Of a stretch of DNA of 64,000 nucleotides, positions 26,931-35,114 are shown piece by piece. Position 1 is the stretch's first letter; every line of letters starts with the position of its first letter. The position numbers were made by a program, and so were the translations under genes. The notes below the pieces were generated by a model, which was given only the letters and a program-made list of their open reading frames with translations, ran no database searches and was not told where the DNA came from. Where the stretch lies: assembly GCF_037023755.1 (NCBI RefSeq), contig NZ_CP146100.1:1924501-1988500 (forward strand). The letters are read 5' to 3'. The stretch is from Saccharopolyspora sp. SCSIO 74807 (lineage in GTDB: Bacteria > Actinomycetota > Actinomycetes > Mycobacteriales > Pseudonocardiaceae).

Positions 26931-27154
26931 CTCCCCGGCCCCGGCCGAGGTGGCGCGCCGCGTAGCGTGGTGCGCTCGCGTCCGGCCGCGTGCATCGATC
27001 GGCGAATCCGGGAAACCTCGCGGCGGGACCGGATGCAGGCGCCCGCGCCTGTGGTAAGCAACGGGCGGGCGCCCGCGCCCGGAGCGCCCCGCCGAACGCG
27101 TCGCCGGACTTCCCGCCACCCAACCGCAAACTCACATCAGATGTGGAGTCAGTC

Positions 27155-28267
27155 GTGTCCGAAGACCTGCTCGCGGGGTCGCAAGCCGCCGAGGAAGCCA
27201 AGGCCACCTACGCGACCTCGGGGGTGAGCATCGAAGCCGGTGACGAGGCCGTGCAGCAGATGCGGCCCTGGGCGCAGCGGGCCACCCGGCCCGAGGTGCT
27301 GGGCTCCCTCGGCGGTTTCGCCGGACTGTTCCAGCTCAAGCTGGACCGCTGGAACGAGCCGGTGCTGGCGTCCTCGACCGATGGCGTCGGCACCAAGCTC
27401 GCCGTGGCGCAGGCGATGCAGAAGCACGACACCGTCGGGATGGACCTGGTCGCGATGGTCGTCGACGACCTCGTGGTCTGCGGCGCGGAACCGCTGTTCC
27501 TGCAGGACTACATCGCCGTCGGCAAGGTCGAGCCGGAGCGGATCGCGGACCTGGTCAAGGGCGTGTCCGAGGGTTGCGTGCAGGCCGGCTGCGCGCTGCT
27601 GGGCGGGGAGACCGCCGAGCACCCCGGCATGATGGCGCCCGGCGAGTACGACCTCTCGGCCACCGGCGTCGGCGTCGTCGAGGCCGACGCGATGCTCGGC
27701 CCGGACAAGGTGCGCCCGGGCGATGTGGTGATCGCGATGGGTTCCTCCGGGCTGCACTCCAACGGCTACTCGCTGGCCCGGCACGTGCTGCTGGAACTGG
27801 CCCGGATGCCGCTGGAGGGCCACGTCGAGGAGTTCGGCCACACGCTCGGCGAGCAGCTGCTGGAGCCGACCCGGATCTACGCCAAGGACTGCCTGGCCCT
27901 GGCCGCCGAAGCGGAGGTGCGCACTTTCGCGCACGTCACCGGCGGTGGACTGGCCGCGAACCTGGCACGGGTCGTCCCGTCCGGGCTGACCGCCGTGCTG
28001 GACCGCGGAACCTGGACGCCCGACCCGGTGTTCCGGATGATCGCGCAGCGCGGCCGGGTGGAGACCGAGGAGATGGAGCGCACCTTCAACATGGGGGTGG
28101 GCATGGTCGCGGTCGTCACCGCCGAGGACGTGGACCGGGCGCTGGCGGTGCTCACCGCCCGGCACGTGCCCGCGTGGGTGCTGGGCGAGGTCGCCAAGCA
28201 GCCGACCGTCGAGGAAGCCGCCGAGGACCAGCGCGTCGTGCTGCGCGGTAACCACCCGCGGTTCTGA
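27155..28267 (+). CDS. purM: Phosphoribosylformylglycinamidine cyclo-ligase PurM
   Basis: A 370-residue AIR synthetase that uses ATP to close the imidazole ring of FGAM. Family signatures are YATSGVSIEAGDEAV at the N-terminus, STDGVGTK, and LLGGETAEHPGMM. It starts at GTG 27155 with GGAG 6 nt upstream. The long gap from purF suggests its own ribosome loading. In that gap lies a GC-rich near-palindrome CAGGCGCCCGCGCCTG at about 27034. Product and substrate channel between the purSQL and purF/M loci. Confidence 0.97.
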   Translation: MSEDLLAGSQAAEEAKATYATSGVSIEAGDEAVQQMRPWAQRATRPEVLGSLGGFAGLFQLKLDRWNEPVLASSTDGVGTKLAVAQAMQKHDTVGMDLVAMVVDDLVVCGAEPLFLQDYIAVGKVEPERIADLVKGVSEGCVQAGCALLGGETAEHPGMMAPGEYDLSATGVGVVEADAMLGPDKVRPGDVVIAMGSSGLHSNGYSLARHVLLELARMPLEGHVEEFGHTLGEQLLEPTRIYAKDCLALAAEAEVRTFAHVTGGGLAANLARVVPSGLTAVLDRGTWTPDPVFRMIAQRGRVETEEMERTFNMGVGMVAVVTAEDVDRALAVLTARHVPAWVLGEVAKQPTVEEAAEDQRVVLRGNHPRF

Positions 28268-28308
28268 TCCCCGCTCCGCCTGCCGAGTCCGCGCCGATCG
28301 CCTGGAAT

Positions 28309-28325
28309 ATACCCCCTGGGGGTAT
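28309..28325. promoter_or_regulatory. CsoR-like operator ATACCCCC-T-GGGGGTAT
   Basis: A perfect 8-bp inverted repeat of TACCCC/GGGGTA type around one central base, 47 bp upstream of the DUF4396 gene. G-tracts flanked by TA are the hallmark of sites for CsoR/RcnR-type metal or sulfur sensors. No csoR gene is in the window, so the regulator would act from elsewhere. Confidence 0.65.
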
Positions 28326-28372
28326 CGTTTCAACTGGCGATCGCCGGGAAAGACCTCTTCCGAGGAGCAGCG

Positions 28373-28852
28373 ATGACTCAGCAGCCGGACACGTCCCACC
28401 AGCACCACGCCGCGCCCGGTTCGTCCTGGCGGATGGCGGTGTCGGCGACGTTGCACTGCCTCACCGGCTGCGCGATCGGCGAGATCCTGGGCATGGTGAT
28501 CGGGACCGCGGCGGGCCTGCACAACGTCGGCACCGTGGTGCTGTCGGTCGTCCTCGCGTTCGTCTTCGGCTATGCGCTGACCATGCGGGGCGTGCTGCGC
28601 TCCGGAGTGAGCTTCGCCGGCGCCGTCCGGGTGGCGCTCGCCGCCGACACGCTCTCGATCTTCGTGATGGAGGTCGTGGACAACGCGGTCATGGTGGTGG
28701 TGCCGGGCGCGATGGACGCCGGTCCGACGACCGCGCTGTTCTGGGCATCGCTGGCCTTCGCGCTGGCGGTGGCGTTCGTGCTGACCGTGCCGGTGAACAA
28801 GTGGATGATCGCCCGCGGGCGCGGCCACGCGGTGGTGCACGGGATGCATTGA
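28373..28852 (+). CDS. DUF4396 membrane protein, probably metal-responsive
   Basis: A 159-residue protein with a His-rich N-terminus (TSHQHHAAPG) and four membrane helices starting WRMAVSATLHCLTGCAIGEILG. This opening is the signature of DUF4396, a family often encoded near copper genes. It starts at ATG 28373 with GAGGAG 5 nt upstream. The CsoR-like operator just upstream supports copper (or related) control. Transport, metal binding or detoxification cannot be distinguished; conserved Cys and Met residues in the helices are compatible with Cu(I). Confidence 0.75.
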   Translation: MTQQPDTSHQHHAAPGSSWRMAVSATLHCLTGCAIGEILGMVIGTAAGLHNVGTVVLSVVLAFVFGYALTMRGVLRSGVSFAGAVRVALAADTLSIFVMEVVDNAVMVVVPGAMDAGPTTALFWASLAFALAVAFVLTVPVNKWMIARGRGHAVVHGMH

Positions 28853-29122
28853 GCCGTTCGCCGAAATCTGCGGCGCCGGCGGGAATTCTGCGGGGCGCCG
28901 CACTCGTTGTTCGGGGTGGCCGGTGTGCGCGTGCCCCCGGGCTCCATCACCAAGCCTGTAGGGAATACCGTTCGGCTGGAGCCTTACAGCGCCATCCGCC
29001 GAGAGGCGGCCCGCACACCGGCCCCTTTCACTTCACAGTCCTTTTCCGGGCCTGGTAGGCGCCCGAGCATCCCCAGGCTCCGCCCGGTCCCGGACCGGGC
29101 ACTTCTTCCGCAGCGCAAACGA

Positions 29123-29150
29123 GAAGTGCGCCGGTTTCCCGGCGCACTTC
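29123..29150. terminator. Hairpin GAAGTGCGCCGG/CCGGCGCACTTC
   Basis: A perfect 12-bp stem with a 4-nt loop between two convergent genes. It could stop transcription from DUF4396, though it lies about 270 bp past that stop codon. Confidence 0.55.
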
Positions 29151-29326
29151 GCTGGTACTGCGTGTTCGGTTGATCGTCGGAGTTGCTACGCCCGGCCGGC
29201 GGAGCGCTTGCGGCGATCAAGCGCAACCGCAGGCCCGCCCACCGCGAACGATGTCGAACGAGTGGTGGCTCCACCCGGCTCGGCACCATCCGGACCCGGA
29301 TGCGATCAGGTCGTCTGCCGACACAG

Positions 29327-29361
29327 AACACCGAGTGGACGGTGCTCGTCCACTCGGTGTT
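29327..29361. terminator. Bidirectional terminator after the DUF3073 gene
   Basis: AACACCGAGTGGAC and GTCCACTCGGTGTT form a perfect 14-bp stem with a 7-nt loop, followed on the plus strand by TTT. It lies 10 bp past the DUF3073 stop, so it probably ends that leftward gene and blocks read-through from the left. Confidence 0.75.
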
Positions 29362-29370
29362 TTCGTGCCG

Positions 29371-29550
29371 TCAACGCCGGTAGTCGTCGTACCCGTCGTC
29401 GTATGCGTCGGCGCGGTCCTCCTCGGACCACTCGCCAGGCGAATCCGAGGACAGCTCGCGCTGCAATGCATCGACGTCCATGGTGGGGGAGCTGTACTTC
29501 AGCTCACGGGCCACCTTCGTCTGCTTGGCCTTAGCCCGGCCGCGCCCCAT
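29371..29550 (-). CDS. DUF3073 family small protein
   Basis: A 59-residue protein beginning MGRGRAKAKQTKVARELKYSS and ending in an acidic Asp/Tyr-rich tail (DAYDDGYDDYRR). This is the DUF3073 pattern, conserved across actinobacteria and found beside purM in mycobacteria (Rv0810c). A basic head and acidic tail suggest nucleic acid or ribosome contact, but no role is known. ATG 29550 follows a GAGGGGG ribosome binding site. It ends at the hairpin at 29327-29361. Confidence 0.9.
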   Translation of the reverse strand: MGRGRAKAKQTKVARELKYSSPTMDVDALQRELSSDSPGEWSEEDRADAYDDGYDDYRR

Positions 29551-29811
29551 GGCTCGACCCCCTCGCGCAGGGTGTGCGGGGCGGCCAGGGGAACGGCGGC
29601 CCCGCATGATCTCGACAACTTTTCCTGTAACTACCGTACCGTGCCGATGCGGTTCTACGCGACGTGGTGCCACCCCACGTCTCCGTGTCGCGGGTGATCC
29701 AGCCCGCAGATCGCGCAGGCGTCGCCATCGGCCCGCGCGCCGCGTCGCCATCGGCTCCGACGTGCGGCGGGTAGTCACCGGCCGCCGCAGCGCGCATGGC
29801 ACGATACTCGC

Positions 29812-30690
29812 GTGCCAGAGCCGTTCGTCGCCTATCTGCGGGTGTACGAACCATTGTCGTCGTTCGACTCGCCCACCCGTGAACAGCTCGCCGCGACCGT
29901 GCAGCGCGGCGCGCTCGACGTCACCGGTGCCGCGACGCGGGAACAGGACCAATGGTTGCGGACCCAGGTCTGCGCCCCGCCCAGGTTGCTTCCCGGCGAG
30001 GACTCCAGCGGTGCCGCGCAGGGCGCCGGCGACGTCCTCGTCCTCGACCCGGAATCGGTGCCCAGCAACCCGGCGGCGAGCGTCGGCCCGGGGCCGCTGG
30101 TGTGCCCGCTGGACCTGCGCGGCCGTTCGGCCGCCGCGCTGGTGGGCTTCCTCGGTGCCGCCGAGGTGCCGCTGCGCGCGGCCGCGGTCGCGGTGCCGGT
30201 GGACAAGGCCCGGACCAGGGCCAGCGCCGTGGTCAGCGAGCTGTCCAGCAGCGCGGTGCACGTGCTCTCGTCGACCTGGACGGTCCCGCTGCCGTGGTTC
30301 GTGGTGGTCGATCCGCCGGAGCGGCGGACCGTCGCCGACAACGGGGACCGGCGGGTGTTCTGGCGGGCCGCGATGGCCGACGCGCGGCGCAGGGTCGCGC
30401 GGGCGCACTCGGTCGCCCGGGACTCGATCGGCGACGAGGGGCCGACCAAGATCCTGCGTGAGACCGGGCGCTGGCTGGAACGGTTCCACCCGCACTCGGC
30501 GGTGGAGCTGGACTACGGCGGCCTGGTGCAGATGATGAACGAGGCCGACCTGGACGCGGACACCTCGGCCGAGGACGTGCACGCGATCATCGACGCGATG
30601 GAGGCCGGTGACGCGGGCGAGGTCGGCGAGCGCTACGAGGCGCTGCGGGACTTCTGGGCGGAGTTCGCCGCCCGCGAACGCTTCAACTGA
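29812..30690 (+). CDS. Conserved actinobacterial protein of unknown function
   Basis: A 292-residue soluble protein beginning MPEPFVAYLRVYEPLSSF. It has no signal peptide, membrane helix or catalytic motif that I recognise. The sequence WFVVVDPPERR followed by a charged helical C-terminal third (VFWRAAMADARRRVARAH to the end) is familiar from uncharacterised proteins next to purM/DUF3073 in related genomes. The start is GTG 29812; no ribosome binding site is visible. It is divergent from the DUF3073 gene and convergent with the asparaginase gene. Confidence 0.7.
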   Translation: MPEPFVAYLRVYEPLSSFDSPTREQLAATVQRGALDVTGAATREQDQWLRTQVCAPPRLLPGEDSSGAAQGAGDVLVLDPESVPSNPAASVGPGPLVCPLDLRGRSAAALVGFLGAAEVPLRAAAVAVPVDKARTRASAVVSELSSSAVHVLSSTWTVPLPWFVVVDPPERRTVADNGDRRVFWRAAMADARRRVARAHSVARDSIGDEGPTKILRETGRWLERFHPHSAVELDYGGLVQMMNEADLDADTSAEDVHAIIDAMEAGDAGEVGERYEALRDFWAEFAARERFN

Positions 30691-30763
30691 TCGCCGGACG
30701 GCGGACCAGCCGTCCTTGTGCGCGCTCGTCCCGTCGACCGCCGCTGCCTGAACTCGCCGGTGA

Positions 30764-31699
30764 TCAGTCCAGCGCGCCGGGGACGAGCCGCACGGTGCCG
30801 ACCGGTTCGCCCCCTCCGAGCAGCGGTTCCTCCGCGAGTCCGGCGAGCGCGCCCCGCTCGACGCCGAGCGCGCGCAGCGCCCCGACCGCGACCGGCAGCC
30901 GCGCCCGCGCGGCACCGTCCGAGATCTTCGCGGCCACCGCGCGCCCGTCCGGCAACGCCAGCGCCAGCACGCCCTCGGCGCCCGCCTTGGACAGCAGGCC
31001 CGGCACGGCCCGCATCAGCTCCGTGTCCTCCCGACCGGTTCCACCGACCAGCCACGGATGCGCCCGCATCGCATCGGCGACCCGGCGGCCGTCGCCGGTG
31101 ACCAGGGAGCGGAACAGCCGCGCGAGACCGGTCAACGTGATCGCGAACAGCGGTGCGCCGCAGCCGTCCACAGTGGTCCGGTCGATCTCGTCGCCGGACA
31201 GCTCCGCGATGGTGTCCCGCACGCCGCGTTGCAGCGGGTGTGCCGGATCCAGGTAGTCCGCGGTGGACCACCCGCGCTGCACGCACGTCGCCAGCATCGC
31301 CGCGTGCTTGCCGGAGCAGTTCATCGCCAGCCGTCGCTCGCCGGCGCCGTCCGAGATGCGCTCGGCGCGAGTGGGTTCGTGCAGCGGCAGGTCGGCCGGG
31401 CAGCGCAACGCGTCCTCCGCGAGCCCGTTCGCGCGCAGGATTCCCGCGGCGCGCGAGGTGTGCTCCGGTTCGCCGTTGTGCGAAGCGGCCGCCAGCGCCA
31501 GGTCGGCGTCGTCGGGCAGCTCGAGCCCGGCGCGCAGCATCGCCAGCGCTTGGGCGGGCTTCGCCGTGGAACGCGGGTACATCGGCGCGGACACCGAACC
31601 CGCCGACCACCGGACCGAGCCGTCGGCTTCGAGCAGCACCGCCGAACCGAAGTGCACCCCTTCGCGCAGCCCGCCGCGAACGAGTTCGACCAGCGGCAC
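30764..31699 (-). CDS. Asparaginase (R. etli AnsA-like type)
   Basis: A 311-residue protein of the thermolabile asparaginase family, distinct from E. coli AnsA/AnsB. Markers are STAKPAQALAML, ASHNGEPEH, MNCSGKHAAML and VDGCGAPLFA; the Ser and Lys in NCSGKH lie in the catalytic region of this family. It would hydrolyse asparagine to aspartate and ammonia. GTG 31699 is taken as the start; TTG 31711, overlapping the RsiG stop by 4 nt, is an alternative that would make the coupling tighter. It is probably co-transcribed with rsiG. Confidence 0.8.
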   Translation of the reverse strand: MPLVELVRGGLREGVHFGSAVLLEADGSVRWSAGSVSAPMYPRSTAKPAQALAMLRAGLELPDDADLALAAASHNGEPEHTSRAAGILRANGLAEDALRCPADLPLHEPTRAERISDGAGERRLAMNCSGKHAAMLATCVQRGWSTADYLDPAHPLQRGVRDTIAELSGDEIDRTTVDGCGAPLFAITLTGLARLFRSLVTGDGRRVADAMRAHPWLVGGTGREDTELMRAVPGLLSKAGAEGVLALALPDGRAVAAKISDGAARARLPVAVGALRALGVERGALAGLAEEPLLGGGEPVGTVRLVPGALD

Positions 31700-31707
31700 G
31701 GCTGCGG

Positions 31708-32268
31708 TCAACGCCGGTCCCGCTCCGCGGCCAGCAGGTCGTCCACGGATGCGGCGCCTTCGCGGTAGCGGCGGGCGATCTCGGCGTTGAGCCGGTCCAC
31801 CACCGCCTGCACCTCGCGGCGGCGCTGCGAAACCGAATCCTCTTCGGAGGTGTAGGCGTGCAGCGCGGTGTCCAGTTTGGCGTCCGACAGCGACATCACG
31901 TCGGACAGATCCACATCGGACACCAGCGCCTCGACGTGCCTGCGGTGCGCCTCGGCCCGCGACGGCTCGGTGGTCTGGTAGCGGCCGGAACCGGTGGCCG
32001 GGCCGACCGCGTTGTCCGAGAGGATGTTCGCGAGCTGCTCCACGACCGAGGCCGAGCCGCCTTCGCGGCGCCTGCGCTGCTCGGCGCGCACGATGTCGAT
32101 CCGCGCGTGCAGCATCCTGCGCAGGTAGGACAGGTCCGTCTCCTCCTGCGCGGCTTCGTCGCGCAACTCGCGGACCTCGCCGAGATCGTGCTGCTCGATC
32201 CCGTCGGTGTAGGCCGGGGACAGCACCCGGTCGATCCGGCGGCGCCCACCGGGGCGGACTTCGATCAC
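31708..32268 (-). CDS. rsiG: RsiG-type anti-sigma factor with c-di-GMP motifs
   Basis: A 186-residue coiled-coil protein. It carries two copies of the c-di-GMP signature E-x3-S-x2-R-x3-Q-x3-D known from Streptomyces RsiG. The first is Glu43, Ser47, Arg50, His54 (in place of Gln) and Asp58. The second is complete: Glu143, Ser147, Arg150, Gln154 and Asp158. In Streptomyces, RsiG loaded with c-di-GMP holds the sporulation sigma factor WhiG; no whiG lies in this window. It starts at GTG 32268 with GGAGG 8 nt upstream. Two c-di-GMP turnover genes are nearby (9663, 52497). Confidence 0.85.
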   Translation of the reverse strand: MIEVRPGGRRRIDRVLSPAYTDGIEQHDLGEVRELRDEAAQEETDLSYLRRMLHARIDIVRAEQRRRREGGSASVVEQLANILSDNAVGPATGSGRYQTTEPSRAEAHRRHVEALVSDVDLSDVMSLSDAKLDTALHAYTSEEDSVSQRRREVQAVVDRLNAEIARRYREGAASVDDLLAAERDRR

Positions 32269-32377
32269 GTGCCCATCCTCCGTCGGTCGTGCCCACCGGC
32301 GCCGGGTGCCGGAGGGACACCGCGGCTGTCGGCGAGGCGGCTGCGTCCAGTGTGCCTGGCGCGCGAGTGCGGCCGCA

Positions 32378-33130
32378 TCAAGTCCCGGCTCCCGAAATCC
32401 CGGATCCCGGAGTCCCGACTCCGAGGATCGGAGCGGCTTGCGCGGGCGGCAGCGGCGGTCGTTGTGCGATCTTGGCGACTCCGGCGGCGCGGGCCGCCAG
32501 TTGCGCGTCGTCCTTGGCCCGCACCCCGGGGGCGTACCCGGCGTGGTCGGCCATGCCGGTGCGCACATGAGCTCCGGCGGCCAGCGCGGTCAGCAGCACC
32601 GGGACGCCCGCTTCGCCCAAGCCGGTCGCGGTGCACGAGGTTCCTTCGGGCAGCTGGCCCAGCGCGGCGGCGAAACCCGGGACGTCGCCGGTGAGCCCCG
32701 CGCCGAACACCAGCACCACGTGCGTCGGTGCGGGAACTTCCCGCAGCGCGGCCAAGTCCGCGGGCGAACGCGCTTCGTGGTGCACGGCGATGCCGCGTTC
32801 CCGGGCGCCTTCGCGCAGATCCGCGGCGAATTCGGCGGGAGCGCTCAGCGGGCAGGAGATGATGTGCGACCCGGCGTCGAGCAGGCCGGTCAGCGTCTCC
32901 CCGCGGGCGTGCGCGGTGATGCGCACGAGCAGGGAGGTGCGTTCGCGCACGGCGGCCACGGTTTCCGCGAGCCCGGCGTCCGGCACCAGGTCCACCACGG
33001 CCGCGCCGACCCGCGCGCAGTCCTCGGCGGCGGCCGCGACCTCGGCCGCGGGCCGCGGCGCGGTGTCCTGCCGGACCTGGACGGGGGCGACGGTGAGGAC
33101 CGTGCCCGGCGGTGCGGGCGACCGAGTCAT
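32378..33130 (-). CDS. BKACE family (3-keto-5-aminohexanoate cleavage-like) protein
   Basis: A 250-residue TIM-barrel-like protein resembling the beta-keto acid cleavage enzyme family. Pieces include APVQ near the N-terminus, a VRITAHARGE strand, HHEARSPADL, and GLGEAGVPVLLTALAAGAHVRTGMADH near the end. Family members transfer the acetoacetyl-type fragment of a keto acid to acetyl-CoA and need a metal. The protein is shorter than typical members (about 270-310) and the usual N-terminal metal motifs are not plain, so activity is uncertain. ATG 33130 is the start; ATG 33148 is possible. The tail ends in Gly-rich low-complexity sequence. Confidence 0.6.
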   Translation of the reverse strand: MTRSPAPPGTVLTVAPVQVRQDTAPRPAAEVAAAAEDCARVGAAVVDLVPDAGLAETVAAVRERTSLLVRITAHARGETLTGLLDAGSHIISCPLSAPAEFAADLREGARERGIAVHHEARSPADLAALREVPAPTHVVLVFGAGLTGDVPGFAAALGQLPEGTSCTATGLGEAGVPVLLTALAAGAHVRTGMADHAGYAPGVRAKDDAQLAARAAGVAKIAQRPPLPPAQAAPILGVGTPGSGISGAGT

Positions 33131-33326
33131 GGGGTGATCTTGGCACATCCGCGCCCGCCGCGTCGTTGGGCTGATCCGCCAATCATCCGGTTGACATTGC
33201 GCCCGCACCACGGCCCGTGATCGTGCTGCTCCGGACGCGCGGCGAGCTTTCCCGACCGGTCAATGGGACGGACGACGGGTAGCCCGGTGCTCAGTGACCG
33301 CCCGATGTTCAGTGGCCGCCCGATGT

Positions 33327-34490
33327 TCAGTGACCGCGGAGCCCCCGGGCGGCCAGCCGCCCCGGCGGTTCCCCGGAGTCCGGCGGCACCGAGTCCGGAT
33401 CGACCGCCGCCGCGACCGCCCGCTCCTGCTCGGCGTCCCCGGCGACCAGTTCCACGTCCACCGGCGCGGTCCGCTTCAGCAGCGCCAGCGCCACCGGCCC
33501 GAGCTCGTGGTGCAGCACGACCGAGCCGATCCGGCCGACCTTGCGCTCCCCGTGCAACACCGGATCCCCGGTCTCCGGGCGGACTTCCACCGACCCGTCC
33601 AGGTGCAGCAGCACCATCCGGCGCGGCGGCTTGCCGACGTTGTGCACCTTGGCCACGGTTTCCTGCCCGCGGTAGCAGCCCTTCGCCACGTGCGCGGCGG
33701 TGTGGATCCAGCCCATCTCGTGCGGGATGGCGCGTTCGTCGGTGTCCAGGCCGACACGCGGGCGCAGTGCTTCGACGCGCAGCGCTTCGTAAGCGAGCGT
33801 GCCCGCTGGGCGGAAACCCGTGTCGGTCAGCCGCATCCACCAATCCACCAAGGACTTCCGCGGCACCACGAGGTCCACCGTGAACAGTCCGCGGAACGGC
33901 ACGTGGCGGGCGAAGCCGCCGCCCGGCAGGCCCACCACCTCCCACGGCGCGGACGGGACCGCGTCCACGCCGGCTTTGCGCAGCAGCTCGGCCGCGTCCG
34001 GACCGATCGCGCTCAACAGCGCGAACTCGTCGGTGGCGTCCCGCGGTTCGACCTTCGACCAGAAGCGCATCGCCTCCAGGTACTCCGGCAGCGTCTGCTT
34101 GCCGTCCACACCGATCGTCGGCAGCGCGCTGGTCGCCTGCGCACCCGCATCGGTGTCGAGGTACACGGCGCCCTCGTGGTGGGCGAGCATCAGGTGGCAG
34201 TCGATGTGGCCCTGGCTGTCCAGCACCAACGCCTCGGTGCCCTGTCCCTCGGGCAGTTCGGTGAGGTGCTGCGAAAGCACCAGGTGCAGCCAGCTCAACC
34301 GCTCCTCGCCGGGCACCGCGATCACCTGGCGGTGCGAGCGGTCCACCAGCACCGCCGAGCGGGCCGCGGAGCGCTGCTCGGCGAACGGGTCGCCGAAGTG
34401 CCACGGCACGCCCACGTCGAGCGAGGAGTCCAGCGACGCCTCTTCCGGAGCCGCGACGGCTCCGGGCAGCTCCAGCAGGGGTGAGTTCAT
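33327..34490 (-). CDS. ygfZ: YgfZ/GcvT-like folate-binding protein
   Basis: A 387-residue protein of the aminomethyltransferase-related family. It has the diagnostic KGCYRGQE motif of YgfZ (near residue 270), whose Cys is conserved in proteins supporting Fe-S cluster assembly. The N-terminal domain begins after an acidic leader of about 30 residues. It matches Rv0811c by position. ATG 34490 overlaps the fur stop (ATGA) and has GAGGAGG upstream, so it is made with the Fur protein. That pairing suggests a link with metal or Fe-S status. Confidence 0.9.
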   Translation of the reverse strand: MNSPLLELPGAVAAPEEASLDSSLDVGVPWHFGDPFAEQRSAARSAVLVDRSHRQVIAVPGEERLSWLHLVLSQHLTELPEGQGTEALVLDSQGHIDCHLMLAHHEGAVYLDTDAGAQATSALPTIGVDGKQTLPEYLEAMRFWSKVEPRDATDEFALLSAIGPDAAELLRKAGVDAVPSAPWEVVGLPGGGFARHVPFRGLFTVDLVVPRKSLVDWWMRLTDTGFRPAGTLAYEALRVEALRPRVGLDTDERAIPHEMGWIHTAAHVAKGCYRGQETVAKVHNVGKPPRRMVLLHLDGSVEVRPETGDPVLHGERKVGRIGSVVLHHELGPVALALLKRTAPVDVELVAGDAEQERAVAAAVDPDSVPPDSGEPPGRLAARGLRGH

Positions 34491-34942
34491 CGTGCCTCCT
34501 CGGCCGCGCGGTGATCGGCGCCGCGGGTGCCGCGGCAGCCGCGGCAGGATCCGGACAGCGCCAGGTGCGTGGCGTCCAGCGCGAACCCGCACCGCTGGTC
34601 GAGCAGGTCCGCGAGGTCCGCCAGCAGTTCACTGGGCACCTCGTCGACCTCCCCGCAGCGGTGGCACACCAGGTGCACGTGCTCGTGCTCCTCCGCGGAG
34701 TACGTGGGGGCACCGTGCCCGAGGTGCGTGTGCCGCACCAGGCCGATGTCCTCCAGTACGTCCAGCGCCCGGTAAACGGTGGTGATGTTGATCGTCTCGG
34801 CGGTGCCCTGCACCCTGCGGCACACCTGCTCCGGCGTGGCGTGCCCGAGTTCGCGCACCGCGTCGAGCACCAGCTGGCGCTGCGGGGTCACCCGCATGCC
34901 GTGCCGGTGCAGTGTGGTGCGCAGCGATGCCTTCTCACCCAC
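34487..34942 (-). CDS. Fur family metalloregulator
   Basis: A 151-residue protein with an N-terminal winged helix (LRTTLHRHGMRVTPQRQLVLDAV, then TVYRALDVLEDIGLV) and a C-terminal dimer domain with metal ligands HEHVHLVCHRCGEVDEV and a second Cys pair, SCRGC. The two CxxC pairs form a structural zinc site. Iron, zinc or peroxide as the signal cannot be told from the sequence. It starts at GTG 34942 with AGGAG 6 nt upstream. It is coupled to ygfZ (ATGA). Confidence 0.9.
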   Translation of the reverse strand: MGEKASLRTTLHRHGMRVTPQRQLVLDAVRELGHATPEQVCRRVQGTAETINITTVYRALDVLEDIGLVRHTHLGHGAPTYSAEEHEHVHLVCHRCGEVDEVPSELLADLADLLDQRCGFALDATHLALSGSCRGCRGTRGADHRAAEEAR

Positions 34943-35101
34943 TGCTGGCTCCTGTGCTCGACGGGTTCGGCTTGCCGGTTCCGATCGTATGCCTCGCGGG
35001 TACTGTCCGGGCGGACCTGCCGGAAAGCCGGTGCCGCGTCCGGCGCGACCGTCCTGCGCAGCGGTGACGAGGCCGGTTGCTGCGGCGCCGTGCGGGGCTC
35101 C

Positions 35102-35107
35102 TAGGCT
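35102..35107 (+). promoter_or_regulatory. -10 box of the PabC-like gene
   Basis: TAGGCT ends 7 nt before ATG 35115 with no ribosome binding site between, indicating a leaderless transcript. Confidence 0.45.
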
Positions 35108-35114
35108 GCCCACC

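Larger units (their letters stand above)
28853..29370. other. Intergenic region with terminator hairpins
   Basis: A 518-bp spacer between the convergent DUF4396 and DUF3073 genes. It holds hairpins at 29123-29150 and 29327-29361, and a short one-base-loop palindrome at 29082-29100. I found no tRNA, no known riboswitch pattern and no convincing gene. Several short open frames lack ribosome binding sites. Confidence 0.45.

Noticed and set aside
28853-29330. Possible tRNA or riboswitch between DUF4396 and DUF3073
   Set aside because: No T-loop sequence or known riboswitch core was found; only hairpins.
32385-32440. Short CCCGG/TCCCGA-rich repeated stretch in the BKACE 3' end
   Set aside because: Degenerate and inside the coding frame as a Gly/Pro/Ser tail; too irregular to call a tandem repeat.
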